From: Trematomus loennbergii
Lineage: Eukaryota > Chordata > Actinopteri > Perciformes > Nototheniidae
DNA: 64,000 bases
Assembly: GCA_012861695.1 (NCBI GenBank)
Contig: JAAOOA010000133.1
Span: 584,501 to 648,500, forward strand
Direction of reading: 5' to 3'
The first letter of the stretch is position 1. Every line of letters starts with the position of its first letter. Below, piece after piece: positions 9,940 to 21,811 of this stretch. Below the pieces are notes generated by a model. The model did no database searches and was not told the DNA's origin. It saw only the letters and a list, made by a program, of their open reading frames with translations. The translations under genes were made by a program, and so were the position numbers.

Positions 9940-10847
9940 CCTTTAACAAACTATGAATGTGTCATACCCACCTAACGGTAAGAAACTCAGCGAACTCACG
10001 ATACGAACCATTTTCACAGAAACAAAACACAAGTCTCACAAGAAGCGTCTAAATGAGCCCTGAGTGATCGTGGCATGGGAAGCAAACCCAGACATCACAC
10101 GACGTAGCTTTACGGAGCAAATACGGCAAATATGTCTTACCTTTTGCTGTTTCTGATCAAAAGTTGTGTTCAATGGCATTAAAACGAGAAAAACGCGGCT
10201 GAAGGTTAATCCAATGTGTCTGTGTCACTTTGAAATGATTACTGATAATCCATCACCATATTTATGTCATATAGCTGCTATCATAGCTACCAGAGTGTAT
10301 GACAGCTTCCAGTTTTGGGCATTCTGGCTACGCATCACTCATTCACCAATGGGTAATGTTTAGATGGATTTTAGGAACTTCCCTTGATTCTATTGGCTCT
10401 AACGGTTCAAAAGAGATGTCAATCATCAAAATCGACCGAAGGGGGCCAGAGATATGGCAAATGCACCCAAATGTTTTTTCTTCTAAACCTCTCTAAAAAT
10501 TTGAATGTCACTTGTTTTGCATCAATCTTGATACAGGGTACTTAGTATATGTTATAGTTTGGATTCCTAAAGCTTTTAGTCTCCGATACCATCATTCAAG
10601 GGTGGTTTTCACTATAAGTCATGTTTTTTTTGGACGGACACTATAATTTACATGTTTTAATATGTTCAATCTGAATTTAAAATAAAACAATTCTATATTG
10701 ATTCTGAATCTTCTACATCCAACTCACAGGTTTATCATTGCTTTGAGAAAAAAGATTATTCATTTACCCCTTTTAGAAGTGAAGATATAGTCATTTGTTC
10801 TGGGAATGTCATTTTCAAGCCTGAGACCTGAAAAACAGGTTAACAGG
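9940..10847 (-). mobile_element. TTAA MITE, family CCTGTTAAGCCC, inverted copy
   Basis: Reverse-orientation copy of the family at 8293-9444. Its left end, now on the right, reads GAGACCTGAAAAACAGG and ends at TTAA (10848-10851). The other end is cut by the MITE at 9556-9935. With the forward copy it makes a large imperfect inverted repeat around a roughly 500-bp centre. Confidence 0.6.
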
Positions 10848-11054
10848 TTAAGGCAGGGATTATTTGCAGCGAGTTCTCCTTAGCAACGGTCTGTTCTCCT
10901 TAGTAACGGTCTGCTAGCTAAAATTGGACCTCTGGAAAAGTCCAAAATGAACAATCAGAATCGAGTATTCAACTCAGCCATGTAATGAATGTGTGCATAC
11001 AGTAACACATCGCTGAAACACACCTGCAACCCCCCCCCCCCTCTCTCTCCTCAG

Positions 11055-13989
11055 GAGTCCTACCTCGCTCCAAAGTTCAAGCAGATAGTGGATTTCTGCC
11101 GAGTCAGCGCCGTCACCTTTGACCTCTTCGTGAATAATGTGCACTTTTAATGTCAATTACAGTAGATTTCATTTTATTTGTTGGTTGACTGAAGATTACG
11201 CCATGTGCCATGCAAGTCCGGTTATACAGGATATAAAAAAGTCCTGAAATACATTTTAAATATGTTACAAAGACAGTGAAATTAACAGTTAAACCAAATA
11301 TTAAAAGGGCCCTATTATGTTTTTTAGGGTGTTCCCTTTCTTGTAGTGAGTTATAAACATTACAAAGACGTTGAAAGGTGAAGCTGACGCAACACAAATG
11401 AATAATTCCCATTTTTCTCTGTTGACTTTAAAGAGTATACATACTGTTATGCACGTCTTAGTTAAAAAAATGTGGTTGAATCCCAAGTGTACAGATACTA
11501 TCACGTAAGGCTTGGTTATACAGGGCATACAAATGTCTTAAAATCATTTTTAAATGTATTAAAAAAGCAAAAACATGGGAAGTATTAGCTCTCATACAAA
11601 CATTTTTGTAAAAATGTCCCCTTTTAGGATGATGGAGTTGGTAAAATTGAAGTTGTTTTAATGACGATCTCAAATTAAAAGGATTCAGCAAACAGTATTT
11701 TTAAAGCAGGATATAAAAAGGCGGATAACATTTTAATGACTTATTAAAGGAACAGAAACCCTCTTCTCTAGTGGCCTAATAATGAACAAAACTAAATACA
11801 AAACAGTCACCCTGCACCTGTTTCCCCCCTTTATAACCATTGATTCCCATGTTTCTGTTGAAGCTGCCCGAGTTTATCGCTTCCCGGTGTTTGAGAGAAG
11901 CTTCTGTGAGCAGCTGGTGGAGGAGCTGGAGCACTTTGAGCAGTCCTCCGCCCCCAAAGGAAGACCCAACACCATGAACCACTACGGGGTATTCAACCTC
12001 CAAAACACTATTTATTCACTGCACATTCACATTTAATACTTATGGTGCCATGACATTTTGATCTTTGACCTCCTGTAGTCCCTCAGTCAGGAAATATGTG
12101 AAGCTCGATGAAATATCAGAGGTTTCGTGCGAGGACTTTTATATAAATATAAGGGTCATGACAGGAACACTACATGTGAATAGGGTCAAATATTTAACTA
12201 ATAGATATCACTATAAAGCTTTCTCACTTTTGTATTACAACTTTTATGAAATATTATGTTTATATGTGTAAATTAGGCATTTTCTAATCAAATATGTTTT
12301 ATGTACGGAGTATTCCAGAACAGAATTGTGAACATTTGGTAAATCCATGTTAAAAAGTATTGTTTTATTTTGTTTGCATATTCAAATCAAGTTTTTACAA
12401 GTTTTCTGACGTTTCATGTCTAAATATGCAAATTAGGCTTCATGTGATCCTAACTGTTGGTGAATTCAGGAGAAATCTACAGACCCAAACAGACAAAGTT
12501 AGTCAAATAAACTCCTGCGTTTTAGCTGCTTTCTTACCTCTAGTCTGAAAGTGTGTTATTCATGAATGTCCTCCAGATCCTGCTGAATGAACTGGGCTTC
12601 GACGAGGGCTTCATCACGCCGCTCCCTGCCGCACCGTTACCTGCAGCCGCTCACCTCCCTGCTCTACCCCGACTGTGGGGGGGGCAGCCTGGACAGCCAC
12701 AAGGCCTTCGTGGTGAAATACGACAGACCGGGACCTGAGCTACCACTACGACAACGCAGAGGTCACGCTGAACGTTTCCCTCGGAAAGGACTTCACAGAG
12801 GGAAACCTTTATTTTGGGGATATGAGACAGGTGAATATATATACTTGTAATACTACCCACACCTACACCCCGGGTTATACTCAGGGTTTCCTTAAAAGGC
12901 ATCTTAAAATGAGGCCTTAATTGGTATAATTAGTCATGAAAAATGGTAAGACATGAGAATTGGCATTACAATTTTGACGTTGCAGAGTAGAATTTCAAAA
13001 ATGATTGGTAACGTGTTTTGAAATCACCTTTGGCATCGTACCTTAAAGTGACACAGACTTTAAGAAAACATTGAATGTTTTGAATGCCTTGTGCCAATAT
13101 ATTATCTAACAGCATGTGCATTTGCTAAATTTGTCTTTCAAAAATAAACTATGTAGTATTTAAGTGCTAATTCACATTCTGGGTTTTAAAACTCCAGGAC
13201 CATTTTTGTTTTAACTCTGTCCCAAAAATAATAGAAGCAAAAGTCAGTGTAAACCTTCAAATATTAAAATCCTTTAACCTTCACTTAACCTAATATCTAC
13301 TTTATATGCTGTGTTTTAATTTTGTTTACCATTGCCCAATTGTATTATATCGCGGCCATTGTAAACAAATGATGTGTAGGACAGTGACATTTCTGCTATG
13401 AGTATTTTTATATAACAGACAGGAAATAAACACTAAAGGGAACAGTAGAAGAAGACAGACAGGAAGTTAACACTTAAGGGAACAGCAGAAGAAGACAGAC
13501 CGGAAGTAAACACTAAAGGGAACAGCCGAAGAAAACAGACAGGAAGTAAACACTAACGGGAACAGTAGGAGAAGGTAAACAGGAAGTAAACACTAAAGGG
13601 AACACAGTTTGGGCTCTGTAGTGTTTAAGGACTGGTTAGTGGGACAGAAACTGGGAACAGTGGTATTTGGGAACATTGCTCTTCACCACTGATGCTGGTT
13701 ATTGGTGTTTATGTCTCTGCAGGTAGCTCTAAGTGAGATGCAGTGTTGGGAGGTGGAGCACAGGGTGAGCGAGGGTCTCCTGCACCGGGGCCAGCAGATG
13801 CACGGGGCCCTGCCCATCTCCTCGGGCCGGCGCTGGAACCTCATCGTCTGGATTCGAGCGTCGCAGGAGCGCAACAAGCTCTGCCCCATGTGCAACCGCA
13901 GGCCGGAGCTGGTGGAGGGCGGGGGCTTCGCTGACGGCTTCACCAAACCCTGCATCGCCCCACTGAACGCTGCATGTGTGCTAACGTGA
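11055..13989 (+). pseudogene. ogfod2: ogfod2-like 2-oxoglutarate/Fe(II) oxygenase, damaged, unit A
   Basis: Four plus-strand exon regions match OGFOD2: 11055-11117 (SYLAPKFKQIVDFC), 11864-11988 (VYRFPVFERSFCEQLVEELE, then KGRPNTMNHYG), 12577-12830 and 13723-13989 ending in TGA. Exon three holds the iron-binding HxD (His 12744-12746, Asp 12750-12752). The last exon holds the distal His (QQMHGALP) and the 2-oxoglutarate Arg (SSGRRWNLIVW), then CPMC. Damage relative to unit B: the first listed exon has lost its 3' end and splice donor through a roughly 50-bp deletion; exon three has a net +4 bp change near 12621-12630 and an 8-bp deletion near 12725. As written it cannot encode the full enzyme. 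The family is a predicted iron-dependent oxygenase of unknown substrate. N-terminal exons were not recognised. Confidence 0.85.
13413..13605. repeat. 40-bp minisatellite in the last ogfod2 intron, unit A
   Basis: About 4.7 copies of a 40-bp unit (ACAGACAGGAAGTAAACACT...), with AGGAAG or equivalent at 13421, 13461, 13501, 13541 and 13581. Unit B keeps only about 2.8 copies (43693-43805). Confidence 0.9.
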
Positions 13990-14084
13990 CCAGAAATACC
14001 CCCAGTTAACGGGAGGGAACCCCCAGTTAATGGAAGAAATTAGTAGTTGAAAGAACAGGGTATGTGTCACTTTGGTATTTATGA

Positions 14085-14645
14085 CATGTTGAGTGATTTT
14101 TATGACCCCCCATAAAACCTAAATCCCTTTGATGTGACAGGTGTCAGTGCACCTGTTGTAGTGCCCCCCTAATAAACCATTGTCTTCATTCTTGTTATGA
14201 CTTGTTTGTTTAGCTGTTTATTGTTTTATTGCCCCTATAAAGTATTGTTCTTAAATAGGGGGTCATAAGACTTTATTGACCGTTTGTCTGTGAACCTGTT
14301 GTAGTGTCCCCCCTAGTACCATTGTTGTCAATATTTGTTTTAGACTTATTTGCTCACCTATTGTTGTTGTATTGCCCCTATAAAGTATTGTTCTTAAATA
14401 GGGGGGTCATAAGACTTTATTGACCCTTTGTGGTAATATATGTTTTTCTGACATTTAAGGATGTCTTTTGAAGTTGTATATGTAGGTAATAATACTTTAT
14501 AGACCCTTTGTTCTTGCGATATAATATGGTTTTATGACATTTAAGGATGCCTTTTGAAGTTGTATAGGAGGGTTATAATATTGTATTGACCCTTTGTTCT
14601 TGTGATAATATATGGTTTAAAGGGGTATTCTTAGATGGTTTCTTA
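14085..14645. repeat. Imperfect tandem repeats downstream of ogfod2
   Basis: Two copies of a roughly 143-bp unit (ACCTGTTGTAGTG at 14151 and 14294; TATAAAGTATTGTTCTTAAA in each), followed by two copies of a roughly 110-bp unit (GACATTTAAGGATG at 14450 and 14537). AT-rich, non-coding, just after the ogfod2 stop; probably 3'-UTR or downstream satellite. Absent from unit B, where the region is deleted. Confidence 0.75.
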
Positions 14646-14729
14646 AAAAACAAATTTTTGACAACAAAACTTTACATCTGGTAGAATATGAAGTACTTTG
14701 TAAGGAATGTGATTTCCTTAACCTGTTAA

Positions 14730-14894
14730 CCTGTTAAGCCCGAGAGCCCCCGCCCGCGAAACTGTGTCTCAGGGCTTCTTAACATTTAAAAACCTATGAA
14801 TGTGTCATACCCACCTAACGGGAAGAAACTCAGCTAACTGACGATACGAACCATTTTTACCGAAACAAAACACAAGTCTCACAAGAAGCGTCTA
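14730..14894 (-). mobile_element. TTAA MITE, family CCTGTTAAGCCC, fragment
   Basis: TTAA (14726-14729) followed by the intact terminus CCTGTTAAGCCCGAGAGCCC, then family sequence up to 14894, where an L2 LINE tail interrupts it. It preserves the uninterrupted stretch ACATTTAAAAACC (about 14787), the empty target of the MITE at 25613-26280. Confidence 0.7.
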
Positions 14895-14895
14895 A

Positions 14896-17125
14896 ATAAT
14901 AATAATAATAATACATTACATTTATAAAGCGCTTTTCCTGGTGCTCAAAGAGCTTACAAGCAAGTAAAGCAAAATAACAACAAAAGTAGAAAGTGCTAAG
15001 CTAGGTGGAATAAGGGCAAGGGGTTAGTTGATTAGGAGTTGAAGGCAAGAGTGAAAAGGTGAGTTTTGAGGGATTGTTTGAATGATGTGAGTGTTGGCAG
15101 ATCTGACGTGGCTGGGGAGGGGGTTCCAGAGTGGGGAGGGGGGTCTGCAGCGAAGGCCCTGTCACCCCAGGTCCGGAGCTTTGTCCTGATGGGCTGCAGT
15201 AGGTTAGCTTCAGCAGACCTGAGGCGACGGGTGGGGGTGTGTCATTGGATGAGGTCACAGAGGTAGGGGGGGGGCAAGGTTGTTGAGGGCTTTGAAAGTG
15301 AAAAGTAATATTTTAAAGTCAATGCGGTGTTTGATGGGGAGCCAGTGGAGGTCATGGAGGATAGGGGTGATGTGGTCGGAGCGTCGGGTGGAGGTGAGCA
15401 AGCGGGCAGCTGAGTTTTGGACATATTGAAGTTTTTTTAGTATGAATGCAGGTGATCCAAAAAGTATGCTGTTGCAGTAATCCAGTCGGGATGTTATAAA
15501 GGCATGGATGGGTCTGATGCGGGCGATGTCTTTAAATGGAAGAAAGCGTTTTTTGTGACTGGTTGGAAAGTGAGGGTGGGGTCGAGGATGATGCCAAGGT
15601 TACGGATGTGAGTGGAGGGGTTGACAATGGAGCCATCGATGGTAAGATAAAAATCTTGGGTTGAGCGGGTAAGTGAGTTTGGGCCAATGATTATAAGTTC
15701 GGATTTGTCACAGTTAAGTTTTAGAAAATTGTTTTGGATCCAAATTGTAATGTCAGTGAGGCAGGTGCTGAGCTGGGAGTGTGTGGTTGGAGAAATTGAT
15801 TTTGTTGAGAGGTAGAGCTGTGTGTCATCAGCATAACAGTGGAACTGGAGTTGGTGTTGACGGAGGATTTGTCCAATTGGGAGGATGTAGATGATGAACA
15901 GAAGGGGACCAAGTACAGAACCCTGAGGGACGCCATGATTGACGGGGGCTGTGGGGGATTTGGAGTTGTTAATGGAGATGAATTGATGTCTGTCAGAGAG
16001 ATAGGATTTAAACCAGGAGAGGGCAGTACCGGTAATGCCAATGGAAGACTGGAGGCGGTTGATGAGGATGGAATGGCTGATCGTGTCAAATGCGGCTGTT
16101 AGGTCAAGGAGAATGAGAATTGAGCGGGAACCAGAGTCAGCAGAGAGGAGAATGTCGTTGGTCACCTTGAGTAGGGCAGATTCTGTGCTGTGGCGAGTAC
16201 AGAAACCAGATTGAAAAGGTTCATGAAGGTTATTGCAGTCCAGATGGATTTTAGTTGGGAGGCAACAGTTTGCTCCAGAATTGTTGACAGGAATGGGAGT
16301 TAGAGATGGGCCGGTAGTTATTGAGAGAATCAGGGTTGAGACCAGGTTTTTTGAGTATGGGAGTGACAGCAGCGAGTTTCAGAGCAAGGGGGACAAGTCC
16401 AGTGGACAGAGAGGAGTTAATGACTGTGGTGATAATGAGTGAGTTGGGGGAGGCAGGCCTTGACAAGGGTGGAGGGCATGGGGTCCAGGATGGAAGTTGA
16501 GGTATTCATGCGGTGACTTGGGCAACTATGTCCAGTGAGGTAATTTGTCTGAAGGCTGTAAAAGGGTGCCTGGAAGGAGTAGGGTAGGCAGGTTCCGGAA
16601 AAGCATGGGTGGTGGACGAGACGGAGGAGTTGGCTGTGTTGCTGTGTATTATTTCAATTTTGCTTTGGAGGAATGAGAGGAAGGATTCACACTTTGAGGT
16701 GGTGAAGGAGTTGGAGATATTATCCATGGGGTTGAGGAGCTTGTTAATAGTTGAAAAAAGGGACTTTGGGTTATTGCTGCCAGATTGTATTACAGAGGAG
16801 TAGTGGAAGGAGCGTGCACTGTTGAGGGCATCTTTGTACTGCTGTTGGTGCAGTCTATAAATGTCTTTGTGGATAGTGAGACCAGTTCGTTTAGCATGTC
16901 TTTCGAGCTGGCGACCTTTCCTTTTGAGGCAACGGAGATGATCGTGTACCAGGGGGCCGAGTGAGTGAAAGAGACATACTTGGTTTTATTGGAGCGAGTT
17001 GGTTGAGACAGGAGGAGAGAGCATTGTTGTAGGTGTTGACCAGGTCAGTAGGGGAAACATTCTGGGTGACGGTGGAGTCAGGGATGGTGTCAGCCAGTAG
17101 GAGACAAGAAACTGTTCGTGAAAAA
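14896..17125 (-). mobile_element. L2-clade LINE, 5'-truncated, with reverse transcriptase
   Basis: Minus-strand LINE. The 3' tail is (AAT)n at 14897-14912. The reverse transcriptase core lies in 15494-16165: LDLTAAFDTISHSIL (motif A), GVPQGSVLGPLLF (motif B) and CYADDTQLYL (catalytic YADD, motif C). Upstream pieces in other frames (16251-17125) cover the endonuclease-RT linker and RT N-terminus. The endonuclease is missing and several frameshifts and stops are present, so it is inactive. It is inserted into the TTAA MITE fragment at 14730-14894. The exact 5' boundary is uncertain (17125-17326 may be more of the element). No unit B counterpart. Confidence 0.82.
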
Positions 17126-17326
17126 AACATTTTTTCCCACCGTAGCTGTGTTGTGCAGAGACGAGGGTGTCCAATGTTAGTGGCCAGCTGACGGCAGGGA
17201 GTTGGCGAGATTGTTGACGGCCAACGGCTGGAGGCTGGTAGCAAACGGGCTAGCAGGATAGGGTCCGGTATGCAGGAAAAAGCAAATAGGTAACGGAGAA
17301 CTACTTGAACAAAGTAGCGATTAGGG

Positions 17327-17830
17327 TTGGAACGAAACTCGGTTCCAGATGAGAACCGATAAAATGCCGGGTACCGGGTAACCATACAAAATACACAATT
17401 TTGGTTCTGCTTAACGGTTCCTAAACGCGGTAGACCCTGTATTCCACCGGGTCCGTCTGCGCCGCGGCGACCCGGTGGAATTCACGTGGCGGACTGGCCA
17501 TCAGTGTGTTCTGGAGAATCACAGAACGGCCGGTCGTCAGCGGGCCGTTGACGGCCGGCTCGGTACACTGACGGCCGGCACCGCCCTTCATTTTTTTAAA
17601 CGGCATCATGTAAGTTGCGCTGACAGGCGACAGAGGTCCACAGTTGCCCCAGCGAGGCTCCCCCCGCCCTCCCGTAGACAGTTCACGTGCTCAGTCACTT
17701 CATAACACCAAAGATGGATCGCGGTAAACGCTCTAAGTGAGGCTCCACTACACTAAAAAAGAGAAAGACAAGGCACAGTGTAATGCCTGTTAATAGCTTG
17801 CCACAGGCATAGCTCAGTTAAAATAAAGCA
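17327..17830 (+). mobile_element. hAT transposon 5' relic with BED-finger start
   Basis: AGGGTTGGAACGAAACTCGG at 17329 resembles the 5' terminus of hAT elements. From 17714 an ATG-led frame with an early stop resembles a BED finger beginning (KKEKDKAQCNAC after a frame shift). No matching right terminus was found, so this is a fragment. Confidence 0.45.
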
Positions 17831-19284
17831 CAGCTATTGTGCAATACATTTGTATTGAATGCCAATTTCAGTAGATTTAATCAAACAAAACATAAACATA
17901 TTGGACATGGCCTGAAAACTGTAACCTCTTCTTCTCTTCATTTTGTATCTGTTCTAAATGTACCTTAGAGGGATATTTTTCAAGTTTTTAATACTCTTAT
18001 CAACATATGAGTGGACAAATATGCTTTATGCAAATGTTTGTTTATTATCATTGGAACAATGACAAAAAACACAACAACCTCTGAACAATGACAAATGTTC
18101 TCCTGAATATTTTCAATACAACCACCTGGAACCTCTCTCTCTTACACTCTCTCTCAACCCTGTCTACTTCTCTGCACTCTGCCAGTTGCTCAACAGACAA
18201 GCCTGTTTACAGTTGTCGGCGAAATGCCGCTCCTCTGTCTTCATCTTCAGTTAAAGCATGAGACTTTCGCACTGTGGGTCAAAATAATGCGCTGTGATGT
18301 GCAGTCGACACGTTTGATGCGATCCAAATTATCTAACGCAGCCCCTCGTCCTCCACAATGTTAAGCTGTAGCCACCTATTTAGCTATCGCTGTTAAAAGC
18401 TTGCTGCTCGTAGAAGTGTCTATGCGTCTCCCCGACAAACTTTCAAGCGTGGTCTGCCGCAAGCAAGCGGCAGGAGCGGGGCTGTCAGCAAGGGCGCGGA
18501 ATGCCGCGGAACACTGTACAAATCCCGTTTCAATAATTCCCCTCTACTCTAAAGTTGCATCTAAAACGCGATCTGATCTAGCTGTGTATTTTTTGTTATT
18601 TTTTATTGTTATATTCAATCTCATTAGCTACAGGCATTTTTGAAGCTTGTAAAGGGAAGATGACAGCTCTCACTCGCCACTCTGCTGTTCCACAGCCGCT
18701 TCCCCTCCCTCTGCTGAAATTATGAATGTAAGGCGTATAGTAATCATATAACACGGCAGGGTCCGTTACAGTTTGTTTGTATCTGATTTCAAATAAACAA
18801 AGTCTTGGCTTTCAGAATATTAAACTTGTTTTGCGGCAAAATATCTTCCCTCCGTTACTACTTTGATCATTTGCTCCGCTTCCAGAGAAGAGGAAACTTT
18901 AAAGGCCTTTTTCTCAAAATGATGACTCGGTGACAGTCATTATATAATGTGACATATTTTGCTTAATATTTGGAGTACAAAAACAATCCTGATATCATTA
19001 GAAAGCTAGGAATCTCTTCTTTCCAACAGTGTATACAACTCAAAATGTGATTTCGATGGAGCAGGTCACTTTGCATTAGGTAAAATAAAGCAGGCAGACA
19101 TAACAGGAAGAATATGTACATTTTAACCCAATCAAATAGGACATTGTCACACCATTCAAATGTATCCATGTAAATTACAACCAATAAAAAAGCTTAGATT
19201 TGTTTATTTGTTATGTTGTTTAGTTTATTTGTTACGTTGTTCTGTGTGTTTCAGCCGTTAACCAGATAGAAAGAATAGATACAC
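17831..19284. other. Non-coding sequence, probably decayed transposon
   Basis: No convincing ORF, splice-bounded exon or terminal repeat was recognised. AT-rich stretches alternate with a GC-richer segment at about 18390-18540. It lies between two hAT-related relics and in a region missing from unit B. Confidence 0.4.
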
Positions 19285-19803
19285 TTGCAAACAAGTCAGA
19301 AGAACCAGCGCAGAAAAACTAAATACAGTCATTCTAAACTTACATTTAACAACTGGAAGGTCACATCCCTGACATCCACTTCTCCGGAGCCTGGACCTTC
19401 ATCAATCATAGAAGAACCAGCGAAGCCAGATAAACCCAAAAGCAGCAGCTCTGCGGCCGCAGAGACTGTCAAAACCACCCCCACCGCCGTCGTTGAACCG
19501 AAACAGGCTGGTTCCGACTGCTTGGAGGTTTGTTGTCGGGACATTGAGGCGGGTAAAGCTGTACAGCTAACTGTCGAAAAAAAGGAGACCGCTAGATCGT
19601 CTGGGCAAAGAGAAAGGTACTTCAACGCAGAATGGTACAAAAACAGAGAGTGGTTAATTATTTGCAAAACCACTAAACGGGCCTTCTGTGAAATATGCAG
19701 ATTTGATGCTGTCAAACGGCTTGTAACTTTCTCAAAATGCGGAGATGATAGCTTTGTTAATACCGGAGTTAATAACTGGAAAAAGTGCCCAAAGCCTCCA
19801 TGA
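19285..19803 (+). mobile_element. hAT transposase N-terminal fragment with TTF-type zinc finger
   Basis: A 172-aa open frame. The N-terminal 110 residues are low-complexity (Ser/Glu/Pro-rich). Residues about 118-168 read YFNAEWYKNREWLI, AFCEICRF and NTGVNNWKK, the TTF/ZMYM1-like zinc finger that precedes the catalytic domain in one branch of hAT transposases. A stop follows at once; no catalytic DDE region or hATC domain lies downstream. A hAT-type right end (CTTGACAGCCCTAG, ending near 20625) may belong to the same or another element. Confidence 0.65.
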
Positions 19804-20857
19804 ACAGTTGTCTCTGACTGTACGATGGGTATCAGCTGATTATGTTGTCCATGAAGACTTCATAGGAATGTATGACTGTCCTAAGACTGACGCAGAATCA
19901 ATAACCCACTGATAAACTGCGATGTTAACAACCTCATGATAACCTCATATGTTTTTAACTTAGGATCATAGGCTACCTGTGTTTAGTCTAGAAAAAGGTA
20001 AATGTGTGCATTTTATTATAAAGTTGTGTATATTTACAGACTGTTGCAAAAACTAAGAAGCTTATAAACATCAGGTTTAAAACTAAAAGAGCTTTACAAA
20101 AAAGTAACACAATTAAAGATGTTTGGAGTTTTATTTGAGTTATTAATTTACATTTTTTGTCAAAGAGATGCTGATTTGAAACCGTTGTTACATACAGTTA
20201 CGGCATTTCCTGTTTCTGCCGGAGAGATGGGAGTTTGTCCCAAAGCTTGCCGCTGTATTTACTCCTCCATCTGACAGGAGGGAGCCTCATGTGTCACTCC
20301 ACGGAGTTCACTCCGTCACGGAGGGGGAGTGTGTAGGGCGTGGTTTGGGATTGGGCCATACACACGCACTTTTTTGGCCCCCCCACTTCTAAAGTGAATC
20401 CGGCGCGCCTGGCTGTCAGCATCAGCTGTGGGCTTGGCTTGCTGTTTAAAACACCTTTTTTTTATCCATATCTCTCGCTAGAATCTCCCACCATCCAACT
20501 AACAACAACAACGTCAAGCCTTTGGGCTCTGAAACTACGGGGCGGGCCGAGGACAAATATACATGCGTTAATCGCACGTTAAAATAATTTGTGGGGTTAT
20601 TAACGTGTTAACTTGACAGCCCTAGTTGAAATAGTCAATTACTAGCCATATCTTACACATTTCTGTTTTGAATTATTAATATGTGGATGACAGTTGAACT
20701 GGATGATGTAACATTTATGCCATCTGCTGGAAAGAAGACGTATCGTTCTGTTGGCGTCGTTTGGACAACAAAAACAGAGTAAAGCTTTCATTTCATAAAC
20801 AATCTTTGAGTACAGACACTGTCCTGCAGAGAGCACACAACCCAACAGCACATTTTT
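19804..20857. other. Non-coding transposon-derived sequence
   Basis: No gene seen. It contains hAT-like terminal sequence ending in GACAGCCCTAG at about 20625, and around 20283-20330 a short palindromic stretch (GGAGCCTCATGTGTCACTCC, then CACGGAGTTCACTCCGTCACGG). Confidence 0.4.
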
Positions 20858-21392
20858 GGTTGCGCTTCCACTTGGCCTAGTTCCGGCCCGGGGCTACTTT
20901 TTCACCTCTTTTCTGGCCCGACAAAATCGTGGTTCTATCAGGGCCAACAAACAGGGCTGAGTCGGGCTGAGTTTGCTAAAATAGAGAGAGAATCGCTGGC
21001 AAGGGGCTACAACAAGATGAACATATTTGACCGTGATTTAATTGTAATACACGTTTCAAAATGATGCCGAAGTAACAACATACTGATACCGGTTAGTAAA
21101 AACCATGAATTAATGCTTTGACAAGTCTGCAGACAGACGGCAGGCGAAAAACCTTTTAAAATGCGTAGATATGAGGAGCTGTGAGCTTGAGTGCTAACAG
21201 CTAATGGCTGTGTTGTTTTTCTGGGGTTCTCATTGAAGATGACGTCACGGCTCCGCCTACACTGCGTTACTATAGTAACTACCCCAGTTCCTAAACTGTA
21301 ATGGAAGCGCAGCATGAAGTGAGCCGGCCCTAACAAGGCCCAACGCGGCCTAGCAGTACCGAGCGAGGCCGACCGTGTGGTGGAAATGCGCC
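20858..21392. mobile_element. Imperfect-TIR DNA element, unit A
   Basis: Termini GGTTGCGCTTCCACTTGGCC and (reverse complement of the right end) GGCGCATTTCCACCACACGG are imperfect inverted repeats of the GGYGCGTTTCCACC type common in fish MITEs. Non-coding interior. Unit B has a longer version (43902-44601) with about 150 bp extra in the middle. Confidence 0.6.
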
Positions 21393-21660
21393 ATACGACT
21401 AGCTGGTCCATTGTAAAGGTCAGTCCACCTTAAATGAGCAGTGGGTGATCAGCAGGTGAAAGGCAGGAAATGGGAACTTGGTCCTGAGGACATGTAACGA
21501 TTATTAAACAAGAAATAGTCGAGTCAAGGGGTCAAAGAAATTAACATTTGTGATTATTAGCGAATCGGTTGCAGGTGGGTGAAATCAGGCTTAGAGAGTA
21601 ACGTATTACATGTAACGGCATTAGGTCATCAGGATACAAAATAGGCAAATGTATTCCCTT

Positions 21661-21702
21661 TAGGGCTGCACGATATTGGAAAAAACGGACATTGCAATAT
21701 TT
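21661..21702. mobile_element. Truncated hAT MITE, unit A
   Basis: Only the left end TAGGGCTGCACGATATTGGA remains. In unit B the full 452-bp element is at 44870-45321. A deletion of about 650 bp in unit A removed the rest plus downstream sequence. Confidence 0.75.
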
Positions 21703-21811
21703 ATTGTCCACTTATGTTGATAAAGATGGAGTTCACTTAAGTATTTTATGAATGTTGTGCGACAATGTTAATCCAGTCAGACAGATTTTTCTCATGTGTG
21801 AACTGTCTTAA

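Noticed and set aside
12587..12850. Alternative frames across the ogfod2 exon (MNWASTRASS and similar)
   Set aside because: Shadows of the true exon frame, extended by frameshifting indels.
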